Of a stretch of DNA of 64,000 nt, positions 17,316-26,618 are shown in pieces. Position 1 is the stretch's first letter. The number at the start of each line of letters is the position of its first letter. Source of the stretch: Aquirhabdus parva (GTDB lineage Bacteria; Pseudomonadota; Gammaproteobacteria; Pseudomonadales; Moraxellaceae); the NCBI RefSeq assembly GCF_003351745.1, contig NZ_CP031222.1:2772207-2836206 (forward strand), written 5' to 3'. The notes beneath the pieces were generated by a model. That model searched no databases. It saw only the letters and a list, made by a program, of their open reading frames with translations, and was not told where the DNA came from. The translations under genes and the position numbers were made by a program.

Positions 17316-18097
17316 GATTCTGACTCCGCCAAGGCATGCTGCAGATACTGGGCGATGATGGTTTGCGGATCGCCATCCGCCACCAAGCGACCATGATCCA
17401 GCCAAATCACTCGTGTGGACAGCTCAGCGAGCAGTGCCATATCATGCGAAACAAAAACCATGATACTGGCACTATCGATAAACGACTGCATGCGGATGCG
17501 GGCTTTACGGATGAAGTCGTCATCAGCGCCAGCAAACAACTCATCCAAAATCAATATATCTGGCCTGATCGCGGTGGCTATGGCAAAGGCCAAACGCATA
17601 TACATGCCCGTAGAATAATATTTCACAGGCGTATCGATAAAAGGCTCAAGTTCCGCAAAATCGATGATGTCCTGCTCGACACTTTTAAGAGTCTTGATAC
17701 TGCAACCCAGTATGGCGCCATTCAGATAAATATTCTGGCGGCCGCTCAGTTCGGGGCTAAAGCCAGCGCCAATTTCAAGCAGCGGCGCGACTTTACCTTG
17801 AACATCAATGCGACCTGTGGTGGGCTCATAGATGCGGCAAAGGGTTTTCAAAAGCGTGCTCTTGCCTGCGCCGTTATGCCCAACGATCCCGACTCGCTCA
17901 CCATGACCGATCTTGACACTCAAATGATCCAAGGCATGAAACTCGGTAAGCTTTTGATAGCTATTCTTTTTGAATAGACTTGAGAACACCTCTTTCATTG
18001 AGGTGCTCTTTTGCCGAAAGAGCTGGAAATTAAGCGATACATCCTGCACATGAATATGCGAAGGGATAGCTTTGGAAGAAGTGCTTGCTGAGGTCAT
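17312..18097 (-). CDS. Polysaccharide ABC exporter ATP-binding subunit (Wzt/KpsT-like)
   Basis: 261 residues with Walker A GHNGAGKST, the polysaccharide-exporter block LLEIGAGFSPELSGRQNIYLNGAILG, and Walker B ILDELFAGADDDF. The sequence stops soon after the H-loop (FVSHDM), so the C-terminal glycan-binding domain found in long Wzt proteins is absent. This length fits KpsT/TagH-type exporters that do not read a terminal modification. It lies 4 bp after the permease gene and overlaps the glycosyltransferase gene. Confidence 0.92.
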   Translation of the reverse strand: MTSASTSSKAIPSHIHVQDVSLNFQLFRQKSTSMKEVFSSLFKKNSYQKLTEFHALDHLSVKIGHGERVGIVGHNGAGKSTLLKTLCRIYEPTTGRIDVQGKVAPLLEIGAGFSPELSGRQNIYLNGAILGCSIKTLKSVEQDIIDFAELEPFIDTPVKYYSTGMYMRLAFAIATAIRPDILILDELFAGADDDFIRKARIRMQSFIDSASIMVFVSHDMALLAELSTRVIWLDHGRLVADGDPQTIIAQYLQHALAESES

Positions 18098-18101
18098 GGC
18101 G

Positions 18102-18881
18102 CTACAACCTAAAAATGATTTTGCGATCGTTGGCTTTGAAGATCCAAATCCCCAAAAGCAATGAAGTCAGAGCAAGAACGCTACACATCCCCATGGAATG
18201 CCAGCTCGGCAATACGCCATTGGAAATCGGCTGCCTAAACACATCTAGAAAGTAATACATGGGATTGAGTTGAAAAAAGACACGATATTGCTCAGGAATC
18301 TGCGTAATCGGATAAATAATCGGCGTCATAAAATACAAGGCTTGCAGCAGCGCCGTGATGATGTTTTGCATATCCCGCACAAACACCGTGATAATCGACA
18401 GCATCAATCCCAGCCCAAAACTAAAGATGGCCAGTAGCAAGAACGACACGGGCAAAAACAGCAAACTCAGCGTCATCGGCGCACCAAGCGCCATAGCAAT
18501 CAGAAACAAACACACCGTGCTGAGCAACGAGTCGATGAGTAGACCGATTGCAGTCGATGCCACAAACAACTGCTTAGGCAGATAAATTTTTTTGATAATG
18601 CTTTCTTTAGCAATCAGCACCCATGCACACTGACTTAGGGTGGTGGAAAATAAGGTCCAAGGAATCACCCCAGCAAACAAATACACGGCAAAATTCTTGA
18701 CCGGCATATGCATGACCGTAGAAAAAACGATGGCCAACACCGCCATATTTAACAGCGGATTGATCAGCGTCCACAGAAAGCCTAATGCGGTTCGGTGGTA
18801 ACGCAATGTCAGTTGCAAGCGCACCAATTGAACCAACACCACACGGTAATCATAAAGACCACCAAAGAACCATTTCATCAA
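18102..18881 (-). CDS. Polysaccharide ABC exporter permease (Wzm/KpsM-like)
   Basis: 259 residues, ABC-2 type membrane protein with six predicted helices. Family signatures include LRYHRTALGFLWTLINPLLNMAVLAIVFS near residues 27-55 and FLDVFRQPI near 215. It partners the following ATPase to export an undecaprenyl- or lipid-linked glycan. First gene of the three-gene unit; about 290 bp of AT-rich sequence precedes it. Confidence 0.93.
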   Translation of the reverse strand: MMKWFFGGLYDYRVVLVQLVRLQLTLRYHRTALGFLWTLINPLLNMAVLAIVFSTVMHMPVKNFAVYLFAGVIPWTLFSTTLSQCAWVLIAKESIIKKIYLPKQLFVASTAIGLLIDSLLSTVCLFLIAMALGAPMTLSLLFLPVSFLLLAIFSFGLGLMLSIITVFVRDMQNIITALLQALYFMTPIIYPITQIPEQYRVFFQLNPMYYFLDVFRQPISNGVLPSWHSMGMCSVLALTSLLLGIWIFKANDRKIIFRL

Positions 18882-19135
18882 CTCGATTACTCATGAAGTC
18901 AGATTTAAAGACTTGTTTATTTATTCATATCAAAGATAAAATTTTCATAAACTTAGATGAATTAATAGGCAAGCTTAAACCGCATTCTTTGAGGAAATAT
19001 GGGGCAAATATGAAGTAAAAAAGGAGATGTGGGCGTTTGTGTGAGTGCGATCTAGAAGATCATTTAAGAAAATGACTTGCCTATTTTACCTTCGACTAAC
19101 CGCTTTGCTGCGATGAGTTTCAATGATGGGTAAAG

Positions 19136-19169
19136 AAAAAAAAGAGAATGCATCTGCATTCTCTTTTTT
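19136..19169. terminator. Bidirectional terminator between corA and polysaccharide cassette
   Basis: Perfect 9-bp stem GAGAATGCA (19144-19152) / TGCATTCTC (19155-19163) flanked by A8 and T6, so it can act on both strands. It lies just after the corA stop (minus strand). Confidence 0.9.
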
Positions 19170-19175
19170 CAGGCG

Positions 19176-20255
19176 TTACAACCAACCACGTCTACGGAAA
19201 TAGACCAGTGGCACGAGGAAGAATAATAGTACGATACCCATGGTAATGATAAAACCATAGTGACTATTGGGGCTGACAAAGGGCAAACCGTTGACGTTCA
19301 TCCCAAAAACCCCCGTAACCAAAACGGGCGGCGCCAGCATACTAGAAATCACCGAGAAGCGTTTGATGATGTCACTTTGTTCAGTGTTAATAAACCCGGA
19401 TGTGGTGTCGAGTAAGAAGCGGACCTTTTGAAATAAGAAGGCGTTGTGCTCAACCAGTGAGCGCACATCTTCATTGAGCTCGCGTACATCCACATCATAC
19501 TCATGACTGCCTAAGGCACGTGGACGACTTAAGAAATTCAGCACGCGGCGCAAGTCGATCAGACAAAGTTGCGCTTTTCCAAGGACGTCATCCTGCTGCG
19601 CAAGACGGGTAACCATGTCATCCAGATCCAGATGATATTCACGGTGATGATTATTGAGGACTTCGGTGGTGCCTTGTTCCAGGTCTTTGTGCACATCTTC
19701 TAAGATGTCCGCCAATTCATCCAGCTTCGCTTCGAGCAGCCCCAAGAGAATCCATACTGGGTCTTTGTAGTTCAGGTCATAGTCGTTGCGATGTGCGCGG
19801 GCGCGAAAGGCTCTGAACGACAACAGCTTGTGACCACGCAGGGTAAATAAGCGATCCTTGTGCAGAATAAACGCAACGGTATGGGCTGAGGCGAGGATAT
19901 TACTGGATAGCTCGCCCTCACCATCGGCAGTTGAATTTCTATTCTTACTGAGGAAATAGGTACTGATGTGCAACACGCCATCGTCATCGCGATAGTAGCG
20001 TGCAGATGCCGAAATATCTTCAAGCGATTTTAAGGTTGGAATATTCTGTTCATAGGCTTCAGTCACCCATTGCTGCTCTTCTTGCGAAGGCGCAATCAGG
20101 TCAACCCAGACCAGATCTGGTGCGAGATCAAATCCACCGCGTAACGTGACTTCTCGTAGACTGCCCTGCTCGGTGGCTTGAAAGGCTTCCAGCATAGCGT
20201 CTCCTCCCGCCATCTTGCGGAGTTGATGGGCTTGTTTTAAATGCTCGGCAAGCAT
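19176..20255 (-). CDS. corA: CorA-family magnesium/cobalt channel
   Basis: 359 residues: large N-terminal cytoplasmic domain, long helix, then two C-terminal membrane helices. The signature GMNVNGLP (start of the pore loop, GMN motif) lies between them, and a basic C-terminus (YFRRRGWL) follows. It mediates Mg2+ uptake as a pentamer, also Co2+/Ni2+. The GMN-VNGLPF form is nearer to the ZntB/CorA-II branch, so zinc export or another divalent ion cannot be excluded. Followed by a strong terminator. Confidence 0.88.
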   Translation of the reverse strand: MLAEHLKQAHQLRKMAGGDAMLEAFQATEQGSLREVTLRGGFDLAPDLVWVDLIAPSQEEQQWVTEAYEQNIPTLKSLEDISASARYYRDDDGVLHISTYFLSKNRNSTADGEGELSSNILASAHTVAFILHKDRLFTLRGHKLLSFRAFRARAHRNDYDLNYKDPVWILLGLLEAKLDELADILEDVHKDLEQGTTEVLNNHHREYHLDLDDMVTRLAQQDDVLGKAQLCLIDLRRVLNFLSRPRALGSHEYDVDVRELNEDVRSLVEHNAFLFQKVRFLLDTTSGFINTEQSDIIKRFSVISSMLAPPVLVTGVFGMNVNGLPFVSPNSHYGFIITMGIVLLFFLVPLVYFRRRGWL

Positions 20256-20375
20256 CTCCCTATGAAGTTGTCTATTCTAATGATAGCGCCTGATAAAAGG
20301 CAGTATTTAACGTAAATTTTCACACTCTTTTCGCGCTTACCTGAAGAGAACTGCGTATTTTTTCGCCATGTTTTC

Positions 20376-21005
20376 TTATTTTGTTTGACGGCTGGCGATC
20401 ACCATCGCTTCAACCTGCTGCACACCATGCTGTTTGAGAAATTGTGTGAGGCTAAGCAGCGTACTTCCCGTCGTCAATACGTCATCGATCAGGGCCACGC
20501 GTGCTGGCAATGGCTGACCACCTCTGCCCTCAAGGCCAAATACGTTGGCAACATTTTGCAGGCGTTCGCTGCGGCTAAGTCCCTTTTGCCGTAAGCCATC
20601 CAGACGCGTGATACCCGCCCATACCGGAATTTTCCACGTTTGTGCCAGCCGCTTGGCCAGTTCATGACTTTGATTAAAACCCCGCTCACGCAACCGCGTA
20701 TCAGACAATGGAACCGCAAGCAGCGCATCCACATCCGGTCGTTGTAACTGGGTCAGCCCAAACTGCAATACTGCCATGAGATCCAGACGATCCTGATACT
20801 TATACAGATGAATCAACCGATCCATCGGCCATGCATAGTCAAAAGCAATCTGCACCGCCAAATCTTGCACCCAGCGCGTGTCTCTGCGCCAAGGTAAATC
20901 CCGATGACAACCGTCACAGATGGGCTGTTTAGACGCGGCAGAACTCACCTGACAGAGCAAGCAAGGCTGACATAGCTGAAAAGATCCCAGAGCAGAATGA
21001 GTCAT
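20376..21005 (-). CDS. comF: ComF-family phosphoribosyltransferase-like protein
   Basis: 209 residues. An N-terminal four-cysteine zinc ribbon (CQPCLLC...CDGC, residues 13-33) precedes a phosphoribosyltransferase-type domain with VALIDDVLTTGST near 170. ComF proteins are needed for natural transformation in several bacteria, including Acinetobacter relatives, by an incompletely understood mechanism. It starts 2 bp after the recG stop, so the two are very probably cotranscribed. Confidence 0.92.
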   Translation of the reverse strand: MTHSALGSFQLCQPCLLCQVSSAASKQPICDGCHRDLPWRRDTRWVQDLAVQIAFDYAWPMDRLIHLYKYQDRLDLMAVLQFGLTQLQRPDVDALLAVPLSDTRLRERGFNQSHELAKRLAQTWKIPVWAGITRLDGLRQKGLSRSERLQNVANVFGLEGRGGQPLPARVALIDDVLTTGSTLLSLTQFLKQHGVQQVEAMVIASRQTK

Positions 21006-21007
21006 GG

Positions 21008-23074
21008 CTAGACACGCGCATAGCGCGGTGCGGTCGGTAGCCAGCGGTTCATCAACGCGTCACAGGCCTCAGGTTGTGCTTTAAGCATCTGTGCGGCAAC
21101 CTGTTGCGCCCGCGGCAATAGATAATCATCGCGCTGCAATTGTACCAAACGAAAACCTAATAGCCCTGTTTGGCGCGTACCCAAAATCTCGCCCGGCCCG
21201 CGCAGTTCTAAATCTTTCTCAGCTATCACGAAACCATCGGTACTATTGCGTAAGGTCGATAGACGCTCCACCCCCGTGTCAGAAAGGGGGGCTTTATACA
21301 TCAGTACGCAAAAACTAGCCGTGGCGCCGCGACCCACTCGTCCGCGTAACTGATGCAATTGGGATAGACCTAAGCGCTCGGCATTCTCAATGATCATGAG
21401 TGAGGCATTGGGTACATCCACCCCCACCTCAATCACGGTCGTTGCAATCAGCAAGTGCAGTTCATTGGCTTTGAACTGTTGCATGACCGCCTGCTTTTCT
21501 TCGGACTTCATCCGGCCATGCACAAGTCCAATACGCAGATGCGGCAATCGGCTCGACAATTCGGCATAGGTATCTTCTGCCGCTTTCGCATCGAGAGTCT
21601 CAGACTCTTCAACCAAGGTACAGACCCAATACGCTTGCTTGCCTTGTGCACAGTTGGCGGATACTCGTGCAATGACTTCTTCACGACGTTCAAAGGGTAC
21701 TGCCACGGTGGTAATTGATGTCCGCCCAGGTGGGAGCTTATCGATGATCGATGTATCCAAATCCCCATATACACTCATAGTCAGTGTACGAGGAATTGGG
21801 GTTGCGGTCATCACCAGTTGGTGCGGACTCATGCCCGCCATACCCTTCTCCCGCAGTGCCAGTCGCTGATCCACTCCAAAGCGATGCTGTTCATCGATGA
21901 TAACCATCGCCAAATGGGCAAATTGCACACTGTCTTGAAATAGCGCATGGGTACCGATCACCAGCCCCGCTTCACCAGTACTGACCGATAACTCAGCTGC
22001 AGCCCGTGCCTTTCCCTTCTGCTTGCCCGCTAGCCATGCCACTTGAACCCCAAGCGGCTCAAACCAGTTTTTAAAATTGATGAAATGCTGTTCTGCCAAG
22101 ATCTCAGTAGGTGCCATGAGCGCGACTTGCCATCCTGCCTCTAGTACGTGACACGCGGCGAGTGCCGCGACCAAGGTCTTTCCCGATCCCACATCGCCCT
22201 GCACCAAACGCAACATGGCATGCGCTTGCTGTAGATCACGCCCGATCTCCTGCCCAACCCGCTGCTGTGCCTGTGTCGGCTTAAACGGTAAACGAGCCAA
22301 TAATTGCGGAGCGAGAGTCTGGCTCATCGGCACCACAGGTGCCTTTTTTAATTGCAAGTAATAACGCCGACTGAGCAAACTCGCCTGATGCGCGACCAAC
22401 TCTTCAAAGATCAAACGAATCTGCGCAGGATGGCGATAAGATAACAGTGCGCTGACATCAGCATCACTGGCAGGCTGATGCACCTCGCGCAGCGCCTGAC
22501 GCAAGCTATAGGGTTGCGGCAGTACTGTTGACGGTAGTAACTCTTGCAGATCGGTAGGAAATTTCTTGAGGACTTGATCGACCAGCATGCGTAACTTCGC
22601 CTGACTCAAACCTTCGGTGGTCGGGTAAATAGCGGTCAGACGTGAAGGTGGCAGCGCAGCCCCAGCACTCACCATCTGGATATCGGGATGCGACATTTCA
22701 AGGCCACGTCCCCCCATGCGCACCTCGCCAAAGGCGCGCAGTGTACGACCCGTTTGGAACTTATCTTTCATTCCGGGATACATTTGAAAGAAACGCAGGG
22801 TGATACGCCCGCTACCATCGCTCAGATGCACGAGCAGTGATGTCCGTCCACTATGACGTGAATTTGTAGAGGGATGCTCCGTTGACTGCACAACCGCTTC
22901 GATTAATGCGCTTTGCCCAGGACGAAGTTCAGGAATCGGAACGATACGGCTGCGGTCTTCATAACCTCGCGGCAAATGAAACAACAAATCGCTGGCCTTA
23001 TAAATACTCAACTTTGCCAGCAACTGAGCAAGCTGCTCTCCTACACCAGTCAGCGTTCGTATCGAATCATTCAT
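21008..23074 (-). CDS. recG: ATP-dependent DNA helicase RecG
   Basis: 688 residues from ATG 23074; the family usually begins a few residues before LTGVG, so the upstream ATG at 23092 is less likely. It has the wedge domain (residues about 60-160), then Walker A GDVGSGKT, DEQH box, MTATPIPRT, HGRMKSEEK and QLRGRVGRG. RecG remodels stalled replication forks and branched recombination intermediates. It forms an operon with comF. Confidence 0.96.
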   Translation of the reverse strand: MNDSIRTLTGVGEQLAQLLAKLSIYKASDLLFHLPRGYEDRSRIVPIPELRPGQSALIEAVVQSTEHPSTNSRHSGRTSLLVHLSDGSGRITLRFFQMYPGMKDKFQTGRTLRAFGEVRMGGRGLEMSHPDIQMVSAGAALPPSRLTAIYPTTEGLSQAKLRMLVDQVLKKFPTDLQELLPSTVLPQPYSLRQALREVHQPASDADVSALLSYRHPAQIRLIFEELVAHQASLLSRRYYLQLKKAPVVPMSQTLAPQLLARLPFKPTQAQQRVGQEIGRDLQQAHAMLRLVQGDVGSGKTLVAALAACHVLEAGWQVALMAPTEILAEQHFINFKNWFEPLGVQVAWLAGKQKGKARAAAELSVSTGEAGLVIGTHALFQDSVQFAHLAMVIIDEQHRFGVDQRLALREKGMAGMSPHQLVMTATPIPRTLTMSVYGDLDTSIIDKLPPGRTSITTVAVPFERREEVIARVSANCAQGKQAYWVCTLVEESETLDAKAAEDTYAELSSRLPHLRIGLVHGRMKSEEKQAVMQQFKANELHLLIATTVIEVGVDVPNASLMIIENAERLGLSQLHQLRGRVGRGATASFCVLMYKAPLSDTGVERLSTLRNSTDGFVIAEKDLELRGPGEILGTRQTGLLGFRLVQLQRDDYLLPRAQQVAAQMLKAQPEACDALMNRWLPTAPRYARV

Positions 23075-23169
23075 AAAAGAGGTCAACAACATACCAGAGA
23101 AAAAAGTTTATGCAGCGCTATGCCTATACTGTAAAACATTTATGTTCCATGTAGCCTCAATTAAATCAT

Positions 23170-23199
23170 AAAAAAAGGAAGCTCATGGCTTCCTTTTTT
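23170..23199. terminator. Terminator after lipoprotein gene A
   Basis: A7, stem GGAAGC (23177-23182), loop TCATG, GCTTCC (23188-23193), T6. It shares its stem with the hairpins at 23641 and 41847. Confidence 0.85.
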
Positions 23200-23212
23200 A
23201 AACAAGCGGCAA

Positions 23213-23479
23213 TTAAGACGCTGTTTTAGCCGCTTCAGTTGGAGCAGGAGCTGTTGCAGCAGCACTGCTTGCAGCAGCACTCGCATCCGCAGCAGCATCA
23301 GCTGCAGGCACAGCTGCAGTCGCAGCATCAGTCGCAGCTTGCGCAGCTTGTGCAGCACTATCTGCGGTGGCAGCAGCGGAATCTTGCGCTTTTTGTTCTT
23401 CATGTTTTTGACAACCCACAACAGCAAGTGTCGATGCAATTGCAGCAGCGATGGCGATGTTTTTCAATTGAATTGGCAT
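23213..23479 (-). CDS. Small Ala-rich lipoprotein A
   Basis: 88 residues from ATG 23479; GAGA lies 7 nt upstream and a proper lipoprotein signal begins here (MPIQLKNIAIAAAIASTLAVVGCQK, lipobox VVGC, lipidated Cys at about 22), so the longer frame to 23542 is rejected. The mature part is almost entirely Ala, Asp, Thr and Pro and is likely disordered or a simple helix in the periplasm. The neighbour at 23692 has the same signal peptide and ribosome site. No function can be given. Confidence 0.8.
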   Translation of the reverse strand: MPIQLKNIAIAAAIASTLAVVGCQKHEEQKAQDSAAATADSAAQAAQAATDAATAAVPAADAAADASAAASSAAATAPAPTEAAKTAS

Positions 23480-23640
23480 AGCAGTGTCTCTCACAGATTT
23501 AAAAAGGGCAAACAAAACGATAGCACATCCTGTGACAATCACACACCATCCTTGTAATACAACGCCTCGCTATTTGATCAATCACACTCATGAATATGAA
23601 TAGACATCCTGTTCAGGAGATGAACTCAAATCGCAGGCAC

Positions 23641-23670
23641 AAAAAAAGGAAGCCGAAGCTTCCCTTTTTT
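23641..23670. terminator. Terminator after lipoprotein gene B
   Basis: A7, stem GGAAGC (23648-23653), loop CGAA, GCTTCC (23658-23663), C, T6. A near copy of the hairpin at 23170. Confidence 0.88.
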
Positions 23671-23691
23671 CAACACTATACAAAGGATCGA

Positions 23692-23919
23692 TTAAGATGC
23701 AGTTGTAGTAGTAGTTGTAGTAGTTTCAGAAGCTGGTGCAGTTGCAGTTGCTTCAGAAGCTGGTGCTACAGTAGAAGCTGGTGCAGAAGCTTCAGTTACA
23801 GCTGGAGCAGACGCTTCAGTTGTAGTTGTAGTTGTTGTTTCTTCAGCTTTCTTTTGGCAACCAACGATAGCTACAGAAGCAGCAATAGCAGCAGCGATTG
23901 CGATTTTTTTGAGTTGCAT
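23692..23919 (-). CDS. Small Thr/Ala-rich lipoprotein B
   Basis: 75 residues from ATG 23919. The signal MQLKKIAIAAAIAASVAIVGCQK has lipobox IVGC and is a close paralogue of lipoprotein A. The mature region has two runs of seven or eight threonines and EASAPA repeats, encoded by ACT/ACA triplet repeats that could change copy number without shifting frame. The leader TCTGTGAGAG upstream of the start is shared with gene A, indicating duplication of a whole unit including its ribosome site. No function can be given. Confidence 0.8.
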   Translation of the reverse strand: MQLKKIAIAAAIAASVAIVGCQKKAEETTTTTTTEASAPAVTEASAPASTVAPASEATATAPASETTTTTTTTAS

Positions 23920-24190
23920 AGCATCACTCTCACAGATAAAAAAAGGGGGATTTAAAAACCAACTGTTAATCTGCACTTTTTTTGCTATTAATACCTACAA
24001 TATCAAACCGTAGGCGCAAGAGCTCTCAGGACAGACTAAATGGTGATATGATCTTAGCATTGGTTTTTGTGAAAAACCACTGTTGTTTCATAAAATTTTT
24101 TTAAGTATCAATTCTTACAGAAACAAACAAAAATAATGCTTATTAAAATCAAAGCATTAAAATCAAATATCAAATAGCGATAAAAATGTA

Positions 24191-25237
24191 CTATAAGCTA
24201 ATATGCTCTTGTTTTTCCTCAGTAACAAAGATAATTCGGTCTGTTTTCTGCTGTTTCGCCTGTTCAAGGGAGTCATGCATTCGTCTCAGCAAGGGATCAA
24301 TCGCGGCATGATCGAGTGAAATCTGACTCACGGCAAACGTTAATTGCAAGGCTTTTAAAGACTCCAAAATCTTGACCAGATCTTTGGCTAATACGCTGGC
24401 ACCCGATACAGAGGTATCGCACAGCAAGATCACTAGATCCTGATCATCTAACTGTACGAAAACATCACTGCGGCGAATTCGTCCCAAAACCGATGCAGCA
24501 AAGGTCTGCATGGTTTGCACATGATGCACGCGGCCTTCGGCACGAATCATGATCAAGCTGACGGGAATCTTATTGCGCTGATGATAAGGCAGCAAGTAAT
24601 GGAGGCTGGTGTGTAACGCTTTCAAACGAGGCAAACCACTAATTGGGTTCAAATCGGTTTCAATATCCGATTGCTCATGCCCGGTTTTCTCAAAACGCCA
24701 AGCACCAAGCAAAGCAAACAGCACCAATAACGCTTGCAGCGCATGGATCGGCATCGGCACACTGCTTGCCAAGACACCCGAAAAATGAGCGACAACTAAA
24801 GCACACACCCCTAAAATCAAACTCTGACTGAGGATAAAGCGTCCGTTTAAGCCTTGTAGCATCGCCAGCATCGCAGCAACAGCAACGCTAAAACCAACCA
24901 GAGCAACGCCAGGGAAAAGCGCTAATAAACACACCACAAGTATCGTATCGCAGATACTGGAGGCGACAAACACTTCACGCTTGTTGACCCAGATCATTTG
25001 ACAGATAAACAGTGCTGCGCTCGCCAGACTATAAGCAAGACAAACCAGTGTAAAAGAGTTCATCAACCATTTTGTCAACGCAGCGATATGCCATTGCCCC
25101 AGCGGAATCAGCTCCCACTGCATGGTCCAGCCAAAGACGACCAGCGCCAGCAATCGAATCAGTAGACCCGAAAACTGCTGCTGAGCCAGGCGACGATAGA
25201 TATTGGGAGAGATTAAAGCTGCAGGACGAGACAACAT
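24191..25237 (-). CDS. Membrane protein with degenerate GGDEF domain
   Basis: 348 residues: five or six N-terminal hydrophobic segments (about 25-185), then a domain with the GGDEF-family flow (NPISGLPRLKALHTSL; later RIRRSDVFVQLDDQDLVILLCDTS). At the place where active diguanylate cyclases have GGDEF, this protein has LDDQD, and the upstream I-site RxxD is only partly kept (RRSD). It is therefore very probably unable to make cyclic-di-GMP and may act as a sensor, scaffold or nucleotide-binding protein. It is a single gene, about 190 bp upstream of which lies suhB on the same strand. Confidence 0.75.
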   Translation of the reverse strand: MLSRPAALISPNIYRRLAQQQFSGLLIRLLALVVFGWTMQWELIPLGQWHIAALTKWLMNSFTLVCLAYSLASAALFICQMIWVNKREVFVASSICDTILVVCLLALFPGVALVGFSVAVAAMLAMLQGLNGRFILSQSLILGVCALVVAHFSGVLASSVPMPIHALQALLVLFALLGAWRFEKTGHEQSDIETDLNPISGLPRLKALHTSLHYLLPYHQRNKIPVSLIMIRAEGRVHHVQTMQTFAASVLGRIRRSDVFVQLDDQDLVILLCDTSVSGASVLAKDLVKILESLKALQLTFAVSQISLDHAAIDPLLRRMHDSLEQAKQQKTDRIIFVTEEKQEHISL

Positions 25238-25425
25238 GAGTTAAGTCACAATGAAAAAAATAAAATGTCTGATGTTTAAGGTGATCATCTGTTCAAATGG
25301 CTTTAAAAGCAGAATCAGATCTAAAGTTACTTCCTTGAACAAGCCTTGATCTACAACATTTAACGATCTAAGCGCTGACCTACTATTGTGGTCAACGCAC
25401 ATGCATCAGTAATGAAAAAATGCTC

Positions 25426-26259
25426 TTAACGAACAGCATCACCCCAAGCAGGAACAACCGCTTGCATCAAAGGTTTCAACAATTTCAATGGGCAAGCAAA
25501 AACCTGACCATTATTTAGGAAGTCAGAACCTCCTTTAGCGTCCACCACAGTACCGCCAGCTTCACGAACCAATAGCTCACCTGCAGCGATGTCCCAGCTC
25601 TTCAAACCGAGTTCGAAGAAACCGTCATAACGACCCGCAGCCACATAGGCAAGGTCTAATGCGGCAGAACCACAACGACGTATTTGTGCACCTGCTTCGG
25701 TCACTGCAAGCAGTGATGCAAAATGCTCTTTTGCAAAACTTTTCACCACACCACCCCGTTCTGCACGATACGGGTGACCGACAGCAAGATTGGCATGTTC
25801 AAGGCTGACTTGTTCAGAAACACGCAGGCGTCGCTGATTCAACAATGCACCACGTCCACGGCTCGCACTGAACATCTCATCACGCACCGGATCATAGATG
25901 ACACCATGTTCGGTCACGCCTTTATACTGCACAGCGATTGAGATGCAAAAATGCGGCAAACCGTTCACAAAGTTTGTCGTACCATCTAAAGGATCAATGA
26001 TCCAGCACCATTCAGGCTCTGAACCTTCTTGAAAGCCCTCTTCTTCACCTAAAAAACTATGCGTTGGATAGCTTTTACGCAAAGTGCTGATGAGTAAACT
26101 CTCTGCATAACGATCGACACGCGTCACTAAGGTCGTCATACCTGCAGAGCCTTTGCTCTCCACTTGAAGATCAATTTTATGGCGGTTTTGATGCGCCTTA
26201 AGAATTTCGCTGCCGACCAATTGCGCTGCGCGCGTCGCCATCACCACCATTGGTTCCAT
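25426..26259 (-). CDS. suhB: Inositol-1-monophosphatase SuhB
   Basis: 277 residues. The Mg-dependent phosphatase signatures are EEE at the first metal site (LGEEEGF), DPLDGTTNF, and the C-terminal SWDIAAGELLVREAGG. It hydrolyses inositol phosphates in vitro. In E. coli the homologue also takes part in rRNA transcription antitermination complexes. About 12 residues longer than E. coli SuhB. Confidence 0.94.
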   Translation of the reverse strand: MEPMVVMATRAAQLVGSEILKAHQNRHKIDLQVESKGSAGMTTLVTRVDRYAESLLISTLRKSYPTHSFLGEEEGFQEGSEPEWCWIIDPLDGTTNFVNGLPHFCISIAVQYKGVTEHGVIYDPVRDEMFSASRGRGALLNQRRLRVSEQVSLEHANLAVGHPYRAERGGVVKSFAKEHFASLLAVTEAGAQIRRCGSAALDLAYVAAGRYDGFFELGLKSWDIAAGELLVREAGGTVVDAKGGSDFLNNGQVFACPLKLLKPLMQAVVPAWGDAVR

Positions 26260-26618
26260 GTACCGTCACTCTTTAATAAGGCTTGTCTATAATAAGTCGG
26301 GTATTCTAACGTATCTTCTACACCTAGGGCTAGAAAAGCGCTAAAAAAGCATGCTCTCCAATAAAAAAAAGGCGGTTTTCCTACACCTCGCCATATCCGA
26401 GATGTATTCAATACATTTAAAGGCGATCATCTCCTCCTGATGAGCAATCAAAAATCAAAATCCGCTTCAACATTCATGAGCACGACAACAACTTTAACTA
26501 GACAGTCCACATTTGACCTTTTAGTTAAAAAATGAATATCGTTGTCATTTTTTACTGAAAGTAAAAACGGTCAAGCATGCTAAATTTTGCGTTTACAAAT
26601 TTAGACATGGTTTATGTA
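26260..26618. other. Divergent intergenic region suhB / TonB receptor
   Basis: About 360 bp with the suhB promoter on one side and the receptor promoter on the other. Only a possible Fur site (26533-26547) was recognised. Confidence 0.5.
26533..26547. promoter_or_regulatory. Possible Fur box upstream of TonB receptor
   Basis: TGAATATCGTTGTCA matches the 7-1-7 Fur pattern TGATAAT-N-ATTATCA at 10 of 14 positions. It lies 70-90 bp before the receptor start. Weak, by eye only. Confidence 0.35.
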
